A stretch of 64,000 bases of DNA from Ornithinimicrobium pekingense DSM 21552 (GTDB taxonomy: Bacteria > Actinomycetota > Actinomycetes > Actinomycetales > Dermatophilaceae). The notes beneath the pieces were generated by a model. The model was not told the DNA's origin, did no database searches, and saw only the letters and a program-made list of their open reading frames with translations. The position numbers and the translations under genes were made by a program. Shown here one piece after another: positions 58,259 to 64,000 of the stretch (within the stretch, counting starts at the first letter, position 1; every line of letters begins with the position of its first letter). The stretch covers positions 1-64,000 of the forward strand of contig NZ_ATWJ01000008.1 of assembly GCF_000421185.1 (NCBI RefSeq). The letters run 5' to 3'.

Positions 58259-59062
58259 TCAGTCCGGCGGCGGGGTGAGCTGGCGCGACCGGGTGGCCGC
58301 GGCCTCCATGGCGGTGAGGAAGGCCGCGCGCACCTTGTGGTCCTCCAGGGCGCGCAGCGCCGAGACGCTGGTGCCACCGGGGCTGGAGACCTGCTCGCGC
58401 AGCACGGTGGGGTGGGCACCGGTCTCGCGGATCATCGTGGCCGCGCCGTAGAGGGTCTGCACGACCAGCTCCGTGGCGGTGTCGCGGGGCAGGCCCAGCA
58501 GGACGCCGGCCTCGATCATCGCCTCGACGACGTAGAAGATGTAGGCCGGGCCGCTGCCGCTGATCGCCGTCACCGCGTCCTGGTGGGACTCGTCCAGCAC
58601 GATGACGCGTCCGACGCTGCCCATCAGCTCCCGCGCCTGCTCCAGCTGCTCGGGCGTGCAGTGGCTGCCCGGGCTCATCCCCGACATCCCCTGGTCGACC
58701 AGCGCCGGGGTGTTGGGCATCACCCGCACCACCGAGGTGCCGGCGGGCAGACGACGCTCGAGGAAGTCCGTGGTGATGGCCGCGGCGATGGAGACGACCA
58801 GGGTGCCGGGGCGCACGTCGTCGTGGATCTGCTCGATGAGCCCGGACATGTCCTGCGGCTTCACCGCGAGCACGACCACGTCGGCCTCGGCAGCGGCCTC
58901 GTCCGCCCGGGCCGCCCGGGCACCGTGCTGGGCGGCCACCTGCTCGGCCCGCTCCGGGGACTTGTCGGCCACGAGAAGGTCGGCGGGGTCGTGCCCGGAA
59001 CGGACGAGGGCGGCGAGCAGCGTGCTGCCCATCACCCCCGCACCCAGCAGCGCGATCGTCAT
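58259..59062 (-). CDS. proC: Pyrroline-5-carboxylate reductase
   Basis: A 267-residue enzyme that reduces P5C to proline with NADPH. The Rossmann motif LLGAGVMGSTLLAALV opens the protein; the C-terminal signature is SPGGTSVSALRALEDHKVRAAF and VRVMPNTPALV is the conserved MPN. The gene begins 5 bp after the proline dehydrogenase stop, so the two opposite reactions share one transcript. ATG start without a clear ribosome site beyond GGGG. Confidence 0.95.
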   Translation of the reverse strand: MTIALLGAGVMGSTLLAALVRSGHDPADLLVADKSPERAEQVAAQHGARAARADEAAAEADVVVLAVKPQDMSGLIEQIHDDVRPGTLVVSIAAAITTDFLERRLPAGTSVVRVMPNTPALVDQGMSGMSPGSHCTPEQLEQARELMGSVGRVIVLDESHQDAVTAISGSGPAYIFYVVEAMIEAGVLLGLPRDTATELVVQTLYGAATMIRETGAHPTVLREQVSSPGGTSVSALRALEDHKVRAAFLTAMEAAATRSRQLTPPPD

Positions 59063-59067
59063 ACCCC

Positions 59068-60033
59068 TCACCCCCGGGTGGCCAGGCCGCGCAGGAAGAA
59101 GCCCAGGTTGGCGGGGCGTTCGGCCATGCGGCGCATGAGGTAGCCGTACCACTCGTCGCCGTAGGGGACGTAGACCCGCATGCGGGCTCCCGAGGCGGCG
59201 AGCCGCAGCTGCTCCTCGGGACGGATGCCCAGCAGCATCTGGAACTCGAAGGAGTCCTCGGAGCGCTCGGCCTTGTCGGCCAGCACCGTCGCGATCTCGA
59301 CCAGCCGCGGGTCGTGCGTGGCGATCATCGGGTAGCCCTGCCCCTCCATGAGGACCTTGAGGCAGCGCACGTAGGAGCGGTCGACGTCGGCCTTGTCCTG
59401 GAAGGCCACCGACTCCGGCTCCTTGTAGGTGCCCTTGCACAGCCGCACGCGCGAGCCCTCGCCAGAGAGGTCACGGCAGTCCTGCTCGGTGCGGTAGAGG
59501 TAGCTCTGCAGCACCGCGCCCACCCACGGCCAGTCCTGGCGCAGGTCGTGCAGCACCGACAGCGTCTGGTCGGTGGTGGTGTGGTCCTCCATGTCGAGGG
59601 TCACGGTGGTGCCCGCGTTGGCGGCCGCCTGGCAGATCGTGCGCGCGTTGTCCAGCGCGATCCGGTTGCCGTCGCGGCCCAGGGCCTGGCCGAGCGCGCT
59701 CAGCTTCAGGCTGACCTCGACCGTGCCGTCCTGGGTCAGGCCGGCCCCGGACATGGCGCCGAGGACGTCGACGTAGGCGTCGCGGGTGTGCTCGGCCATC
59801 ACCGGGTCGAGGGTGTCCTCGCCGAGGTAATCCACGGTGACCAGCCGGTGCGTGTCGACCAGCTCACCGGCCACCCGGAGCACCTCGTCGGTGCTGGCGC
59901 CGCCGACGAACCGGTGCACGACGTCCCGGCTCACGGGGGCCTTCTCGATGACCTGGCGCAGCTGGTCGTTGCGGCTCATCCCGAGCAGGGTCTGCCGCAT
60001 GAGGGCGGCCGGGTTGAGGTCGGCGAGGTCCAT
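59068..60033 (-). CDS. Proline dehydrogenase (PutB/PruB, monofunctional)
   Basis: A 321-residue flavoenzyme that oxidises proline to P5C. It has the N-terminal helix NPAALMRQTLLGMS, FAD-contacting VTLDMEDHTTTD, SYLYRTEQDC and RLCKGTYKEPE, and the C-terminal RVYVPYGDEWYGYLMRRMAERP. Membrane-associated and quinone-linked in other actinobacteria. TAGCCT is 6 bases before the ATG. It sits before proC. Confidence 0.93.
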   Translation of the reverse strand: MDLADLNPAALMRQTLLGMSRNDQLRQVIEKAPVSRDVVHRFVGGASTDEVLRVAGELVDTHRLVTVDYLGEDTLDPVMAEHTRDAYVDVLGAMSGAGLTQDGTVEVSLKLSALGQALGRDGNRIALDNARTICQAAANAGTTVTLDMEDHTTTDQTLSVLHDLRQDWPWVGAVLQSYLYRTEQDCRDLSGEGSRVRLCKGTYKEPESVAFQDKADVDRSYVRCLKVLMEGQGYPMIATHDPRLVEIATVLADKAERSEDSFEFQMLLGIRPEEQLRLAASGARMRVYVPYGDEWYGYLMRRMAERPANLGFFLRGLATRG

Positions 60034-60039
60034 GGGGCA

Positions 60040-60045
60040 AGGCTA
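60040..60045 (-). promoter_or_regulatory. -10 element of the proline dehydrogenase gene
   Basis: TAGCCT on the minus strand with a 6-base gap to the ATG; leaderless. Confidence 0.55.
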
Positions 60046-60083
60046 CGCCGACCAGGGGCGGCACCCGCGACCGGTCGTGACCG

Positions 60084-60902
60084 TCAGCCGCCGACGCGGG
60101 CGCCCGGCCGGTCGTGCTGGCCGAGGTGCTGGCGGGCGAACGCCAGCGACTCCGCCAGCGCCTCCTCGCGTTCCGCCGTCTTCATCTTGCGGGTGCCGAC
60201 CTCGAGGGTGACGACCCCGCCGAAGCGGGTGGTCACCAGGTGGTCGAGGACCTCGGCGCAGCGCTGGCTGCCGCGCCCGGGCACGAGGTGCTCGTCCATG
60301 AACGACCCGAAGGAGTCACCGAGGTGGACGTGGCAGGTGCGGTCGCCGAGGTCGCGGGCCAGGTCCAGGGCGTCGACACCGGCGGTGGCCGCGTGGGAGA
60401 TGTCGAGCGTCACGGACTCGTAGGGGAAGTCGCGGGGGTCGGGGCCGGGCAGGTAGGCCTGCATCGCGCGGGCGCCGGAGCGCCACGGGAACATGTTCTC
60501 GACGCCGATCTTGATGCCCCACTGCGCCTGGCGCTGCGCCACGCCCTCGACGAAGCCCTCGGCATACCCGCGCTGCCAGCGGAAGGGCGGGTGCACCACC
60601 ACGCACTGGGCCTGGACCTCGGCGGCCAGGTCGAGCGCACGCTCGATCTTGCCCCACGGGTCCCAGCCCCACAGCCGCTGCGCGAGCAGCAGGGTGGGGG
60701 CGTGGATCGCGCCGATCTGCAGCTCGTGCAGCTCGGCGAGGGCCTTGAGGGCCCCGGCCTCCTGGGTCACCGGGTCGGTCCAGACCATGACCTCGACGCC
60801 GTCGTAGCCGAGGCGCTGGGCGAGGTCGAAGCAGTAGGCGGCGTTCTCGGGGTAGACCGAGGAGGACGAGAGGTGGACCGGGATGGGCGAGGTGTCAGTC
60901 AT
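60084..60902 (-). CDS. TIM-barrel sugar phosphate isomerase/epimerase-like protein
   Basis: A 272-residue protein of the xylose-isomerase-like TIM barrel superfamily: [69 protein letters not shown] and [10 protein letters not shown] carry the usual Glu/Asp/His metal ligands. Substrate is unknown (Rv0498-like by memory). It begins 8 bp inside the ppx stop region (ATG within ATGACTGA), so coupled. Confidence 0.82.
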   Translation of the reverse strand: MTDTSPIPVHLSSSSVYPENAAYCFDLAQRLGYDGVEVMVWTDPVTQEAGALKALAELHELQIGAIHAPTLLLAQRLWGWDPWGKIERALDLAAEVQAQCVVVHPPFRWQRGYAEGFVEGVAQRQAQWGIKIGVENMFPWRSGARAMQAYLPGPDPRDFPYESVTLDISHAATAGVDALDLARDLGDRTCHVHLGDSFGSFMDEHLVPGRGSQRCAEVLDHLVTTRFGGVVTLEVGTRKMKTAEREEALAESLAFARQHLGQHDRPGARVGG

Positions 60903-61824
60903 CGGGCAGTCCGTCCAGGAAGCGGAGGATGAGGCCCTCGCGCAGGGCCCACGGGCAGATGCTCAGCGACTCGATGCCGAGCAGGTCGAGCGCCGCCTCG
61001 ACGACGAGCGCCCCGGCCAGCAGCTGAGGGGCGCGCGCCACGGAGACCCCCGGCAGGGACGCCCGCTCGGCGGCGGTCATCCCGGCCAGGCGGGGCACGA
61101 GCTCCGCGAGGTCGGACCGGTCGAGCGTACGCGGCACGTAGGGCCCCTCGGCACGTGGGGCCGCCCCGCACACCCGGGCCAGGGACCGGATGGTCTTGCT
61201 GGTGCCGACCGCCAGCTGCGGCGCCCCGACCCGGGCCAGGGAGGGCTGCACGCCGGCGATCTCGGAGCGGATCCTGCGCCGCAGCTCCCTGAGCCGGGCG
61301 GTGTCGGGCGGGTCACCGCGCAGGTCTCGGGTGAGCCGTCCGGCGCCGAGCGGCAGGGAGACCGCGACGTCGGGCTCCTCGTCCAGGCCGACCGCCATCT
61401 CCAGGGACCCCCCGCCGATGTCGATCAGCAGGATCCGGCCGGCGGACCACCCGAACCACCGCCGGGCGGCCAGGAAGGTGACCCGTGCCTCGTCGTCGCC
61501 GGGCAGCACGTGCAGGTCGACCCCGGAGGACGACGCGACCTGCGCGAGGACGTCCTCGGTGTTGCCGGCCTCGCGGATCGCGCTGGTCGCAAAACCCATG
61601 AGCTCGGCCACGCCCCGGCTCTCGGCGACCTCCGTGCAGTCGGTGACGAACCGCGCCAGGGTCGCCGCCCCCTCCGGCGAGATCGCACCCTCGGGGGTGA
61701 GGTGCTCGGCCAGCCGCAGGGTCACGCTGTGCGAGTAGTCCGGCAGCGGATGGGCCCCCGGGTGGGCGTCGACCACGAGGAGATGCACGGTGTTGGATCC
61801 GACGTCGATCACACCGAGGCGCAT
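60895..61824 (-). CDS. ppx: Ppx/GppA phosphatase family protein (exopolyphosphatase)
   Basis: A 309-residue ASKHA-fold enzyme: [42 protein letters not shown] and [14 protein letters not shown] are the adenosine/phosphate-binding motifs. It hydrolyses polyphosphate ends or pppGpp. The ATG at 61824 is chosen because GATAAT lies 7 bases upstream and the product starts [10 protein letters not shown], as expected; ATG at 61833 falls in the -10. It diverges from the Cys-rich gene. Confidence 0.88.
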   Translation of the reverse strand: MRLGVIDVGSNTVHLLVVDAHPGAHPLPDYSHSVTLRLAEHLTPEGAISPEGAATLARFVTDCTEVAESRGVAELMGFATSAIREAGNTEDVLAQVASSSGVDLHVLPGDDEARVTFLAARRWFGWSAGRILLIDIGGGSLEMAVGLDEEPDVAVSLPLGAGRLTRDLRGDPPDTARLRELRRRIRSEIAGVQPSLARVGAPQLAVGTSKTIRSLARVCGAAPRAEGPYVPRTLDRSDLAELVPRLAGMTAAERASLPGVSVARAPQLLAGALVVEAALDLLGIESLSICPWALREGLILRFLDGLPDD

Positions 61825-61831
61825 GCGGCCC

Positions 61832-61848
61832 ATTATCCCCCTTAGGGT
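61832..61848. promoter_or_regulatory. Divergent promoters of ppx (-) and the Cys-rich gene (+)
   Basis: GATAAT (minus, 61832-61837), 7 bases before the ppx ATG, and TAGGGT (plus, 61843-61848), 6 bases before the GTG of the other gene. Both are leaderless and only 5 bases apart. Confidence 0.6.
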
Positions 61849-61854
61849 GACGCG

Positions 61855-62679
61855 GTGACCGAGACCCCGCTCGACGCACCCCGTGCCTGGGCCGAGCTCA
61901 CCGACCCGGCCGAGCCGGCGCAGCGCCTGCGCGTGGACCTGACCTGGCTGACGTCGCGCTGGCGGTGCATCTTCGGCGCGGGGTGCCACGGGATCGACGC
62001 CGCCCAGCCCGATGCGGGCTGCTGCACGCTCGGCGCCCATCTCACCGACGACGACGACGTGGCGCGGGTGGCGGCCGTCGCGCAGCGCCTGGGTCCGGAC
62101 GAGTGGCAGCTGCGCGACGAGGCGCTGGCCGAGGGGTGGCTGGTCGACACGGAGGACGACGACGCCGACGGCCCGCCGTCCCGGGCGACCCGCGTCGTGG
62201 ACGGCGGGTGCATCTTCCTCAACCGCCCGGGCTTCCCTGCCGGTGCGGGCTGCGCCCTGCACCAGCACGCGGTCGCCGAGGGCGTGGAGCCGCTGACGAC
62301 CAAGCCGGACGTGTGCTGGCAGCTGCCGCTGCGGCGGACGTACCGGGACGTCGAGCTGCCCGACGGCACGGCCTACCTGGAGATCACGATCACCGAGTAC
62401 GACCGCCGCGCCTGGGGCCCCGGCGGCCACGACCTCGACTGGTACTGCACCGGCTCCCCCGAGGCGCACACCGGCGCCGAGCCGGTCTTCGTCTCGCTGC
62501 GCCCCGAGCTGGTCGAGCTCGTCGGGCCCGAGGCGTATGCGGTGCTCGCCCGGCTCTGCGAGGAGCACCTCGCGGCGACGGCGGCGCAGACCCGCGCCGC
62601 CGGACCGGACGGACGGCCGCTGCTCCCGCTGCTGGTCCATCCCGCCACCCGCGCCGCGGGGACCCTGCGCACGGAGTGA
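61855..62679 (+). CDS. Cysteine-rich YkgJ/DUF3109-like protein of unknown function
   Basis: A 274-residue soluble protein with Cys clusters: [13 protein letters not shown] and [10 protein letters not shown] near the N-terminus, then [24 protein letters not shown] and [11 protein letters not shown]. These resemble YkgJ/DUF3109 zinc- or iron-binding Cys patterns (C-x-G-x-C, C-x5-12-C-x-L-H). The Cys and His could hold a metal cluster. The C-terminal part has an [18 protein letters not shown] segment. GTG start, leaderless. I cannot assign a role. Confidence 0.72.
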   Translation: MTETPLDAPRAWAELTDPAEPAQRLRVDLTWLTSRWRCIFGAGCHGIDAAQPDAGCCTLGAHLTDDDDVARVAAVAQRLGPDEWQLRDEALAEGWLVDTEDDDADGPPSRATRVVDGGCIFLNRPGFPAGAGCALHQHAVAEGVEPLTTKPDVCWQLPLRRTYRDVELPDGTAYLEITITEYDRRAWGPGGHDLDWYCTGSPEAHTGAEPVFVSLRPELVELVGPEAYAVLARLCEEHLAATAAQTRAAGPDGRPLLPLLVHPATRAAGTLRTE

Positions 62680-62706
62680 GGGCACGGCCCTGTCGGGGCC
62701 ACCGCC

Positions 62707-62712
62707 TACCCT
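62707..62712 (+). promoter_or_regulatory. -10 element of radA
   Basis: TACCCT, 7 bases before the GTG; leaderless. Upstream 62686-62700 is a small GGCCC-TGTCG-GGGCC hairpin that may end the Cys-rich gene transcript. Confidence 0.5.
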
Positions 62713-62719
62713 CGGGCTC

Positions 62720-64000
62720 GTGGCGTCGAAGAACGGGAACAGGCCGGCCTACCGGTGCACCGAGTGCGGCTGGACGACGGTGAAGTGGGTCGGCCGGTGC
62801 GGCGAGTGCCAGACCTGGGGCACGGTCCAGGAGTCCGGGGCCCCGACGGCCGTGCGCACCAGCGCCGTCTCCCCCTCCCGGCCCGCCGTGCCGATCGGCC
62901 AGGTCGACGCCCAGGTCGCCCGGGCGCGGTCGACCGGCGTCGGGGAGTTCGACCGCGTGCTGGGCGGGGGCCTCGTGCCGGGTGCGGTCGTGCTGATGGC
63001 CGGCGAGCCCGGCATCGGCAAGTCGACCCTGGCGCTCGACGTGGCCGCCCGCGCCGCGCGCACCGGCCGGTCCGTGCTCTACGTCTCCGGGGAGGAGTCC
63101 GCGGCCCAGGTCAAGCTGCGGGCCGAGCGGATCGGCGCGGTGGCCGACACGCTCTACCTCGCCTCCGAGACCGACCTGGGCAGCGTCCTGGGGCAGGTCG
63201 AGCAGACCGACCCCGACCTGCTGGTCGTCGACTCGGTGCAGACCGTGGCGTCCGCCGACGTCGACGGCGCGCCCGGCAACGTCGGGCAGGTCCGCGAGGT
63301 CGCCGGCGCCCTGATCCAGGCCGCGAAGTCGCGAGGTGGCGCCATGGCGGCGATCCTCATCGGGCACGTCACCAAGGACGGCTCGATCGCCGGGCCGCGG
63401 ATGCTCGAGCACCTCGTCGACGTGGTCGTCCAGTTCGAGGGCGACCGGCACTCCCGGCTGCGGCTGGTCCGGGCGGTGAAGAACCGCTACGGCCCTACCG
63501 ACGAGGTGGGCTGCTTCGACCTGGGCGACTCCGGGATCACCGGCCTGCCAGACCCCAGCGGGCTCTTCCTGACCAGCCGCGACCGCCCGGTGCCCGGCAC
63601 CTGCGTGACGGTGACGCTGGAGGGGCGGCGTCCTCTCGTGGCCGAGGTCCAGGCGCTGGTCAGCCCCTCCTCCGCCGGCTCCGCCCGGCGCACGACCAGC
63701 GGGCTGGACTCCTCCCGGCTGGCGATGGTGCTCGCGGTCCTCGCCCAGCGCGCGGGCGTGCCGGTGGCCGACCAGGACTGCTACGCCGCCACGGTGGGTG
63801 GCGTCCGCCTCTCCGAGCCCGCCGCCGACCTGGCGGTGGCGCTGGCGCTCACCAGCGCCAAGGCGGGCCTGGCTCTCCCGACGGGCACGATCGCGGTCGG
63901 CGAGGTGGGGCTGGCCGGTGACCTGCGGCCCGTCACCGGGCTGCCGCGCCGGCTCGCCGAGGCGGCGCGCATCGGCTTCACCGAGGCCGTGGTGCCCAGC
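62720..64000 (+). CDS. radA: DNA repair protein RadA/Sms (5' part, cut by window end)
   Basis: The frame runs 427 codons to the window edge without a stop. N-terminal four-Cys zinc finger [20 protein letters not shown], Walker [14 protein letters not shown], Walker B region [10 protein letters not shown], the RadA signature [11 protein letters not shown] and the beginning of the Lon-like C-terminal domain ([17 protein letters not shown]). RadA is a RecA-like helicase that drives branch migration in recombination. It is the only frame here with conserved motifs; overlapping open frames on both strands are shadows. Only the last part is missing. Confidence 0.93.
   Translation, partial: MASKNGNRPAYRCTECGWTTVKWVGRCGECQTWGTVQESGAPTAVRTSAVSPSRPAVPIGQVDAQVARARSTGVGEFDRVLGGGLVPGAVVLMAGEPGIGKSTLALDVAARAARTGRSVLYVSGEESAAQVKLRAERIGAVADTLYLASETDLGSVLGQVEQTDPDLLVVDSVQTVASADVDGAPGNVGQVREVAGALIQAAKSRGGAMAAILIGHVTKDGSIAGPRMLEHLVDVVVQFEGDRHSRLRLVRAVKNRYGPTDEVGCFDLGDSGITGLPDPSGLFLTSRDRPVPGTCVTVTLEGRRPLVAEVQALVSPSSAGSARRTTSGLDSSRLAMVLAVLAQRAGVPVADQDCYAATVGGVRLSEPAADLAVALALTSAKAGLALPTGTIAVGEVGLAGDLRPVTGLPRRLAEAARIGFTEAVVPS

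Larger units (their letters stand above)
7967..60568. repeat. Dispersed GGTATGCC octamer
   Basis: Exact copies on the plus strand start at 7967, 16625, 23571, 26922, 33360, 35601, 40042, 42049, 42770 and 52072; as GGCATACC at 22417, 23225, 30849, 31405, 33790 and 60561. It is read in different frames as Tyr-Ala (TAT GCC), Gly-Met-Pro (GGT ATG CC) or Ile-Pro (ATA CC), so the DNA word, not a peptide, is conserved. The two octamer-free kilobases at the left end belong to the integrated element. Confidence 0.6.

Noticed and set aside
8831-61829. Avoidance of the palindrome GCATGC explaining GGTATGCC
   Set aside because: GCATGC is present several times (for example near 8,835, 11,875, 23,237, 57,232 and 61,823), so it is not avoided.

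Overview
The window is high-G+C actinobacterial DNA (roughly 70 % or more G+C by eye, GTG starts common, 4-bp ATGA/GTGA gene overlaps everywhere). The menaquinone genes, the mycothiol-type DinB protein, the tiny ribosomal protein bS22, the DUF3027/cold-shock pair and the long rex-hem-res-men gene order together point to the Micrococcales, probably near Intrasporangiaceae/Ornithinimicrobiaceae (an inference; no 16S gene is present). From memory, the order from radA and ppx back to menC follows the Mycobacterium tuberculosis Rv0496-Rv0553 neighbourhood, so most of the right half is conserved core chromosome.

Layout. 1-2.47 kb: the right end of an integrated element. It carries a DinB/maleylpyruvate-isomerase-like protein and two toxin-antitoxin pairs (mazEF-like and yefM-yoeB-like) and ends exactly at a 3' remnant of a tRNA-Arg(CCT) gene, the signature of an att site. 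2.5-9.3 kb: an SDR enzyme, a translationally coupled type III polyketide synthase / methyltransferase / FAD monooxygenase operon (phenolic-lipid type), an SRPBCC protein, an OsmC protein and a hydrolase-adenylate cyclase fusion. 9.3-20 kb: metal, DNA-repair and ion genes: a CDF zinc exporter divergent from a CopB copper ATPase with a CsoR-type operator, an SbcCD-like pair, a fluoride-channel pair (fluC) divergent from two CNNM/CorC proteins. 20-35 kb: a c-di-AMP-riboswitch-controlled NlpC/P60 hydrolase, ideR, pdxH, gamma-glutamyltransferase, MarR/MFS, a purine permease, DUF genes, a MarR/ABC exporter pair, and amtB behind a GlnR box.

35.5-42.1 kb: menaquinone genes (menC, menB, menE, menA) mixed with a VOC protein, a ribokinase-like kinase, a lipoprotein and a PLDc_N protein. 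42.1-55 kb, all minus strand: cytochrome c maturation (resA/tlpA, ccdA, resB, ccsB) preceded by the tetrapyrrole operon rex-hemA-hemC-cobA/hemD-hemB-marR and then hemL. Rex, a redox sensor, heads the run, so heme supply, cytochrome assembly and the quinone pool sit together as one respiratory block. 55-64 kb: a glutaredoxin-like protein, bS22, a BldC/excisionase-like HTH protein, an AcuC-type deacetylase, a GNAT enzyme, proC with a proline dehydrogenase, a TIM-barrel protein, ppx/gppA, a cysteine-rich protein and the 5' part of radA, cut by the window end.

Recurrent themes. Many starts are preceded by TANNNT and then only 6-7 bases, so leaderless transcription appears to be the rule and was used to choose several starts. 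Convergent gene pairs are separated by strong hairpins that often overlap the stop codons. A GGTATGCC octamer is scattered over the native part of the window and forces otherwise rare codons. I found no clearly new multi-gene system; the most interesting items are the element end, two leaderless mini-ORFs that end just inside the next gene, a 28-codon membrane micropeptide, a hydrolase-cyclase whose nucleophile is Thr, the inverted repeat at 31.2 kb and the octamer.
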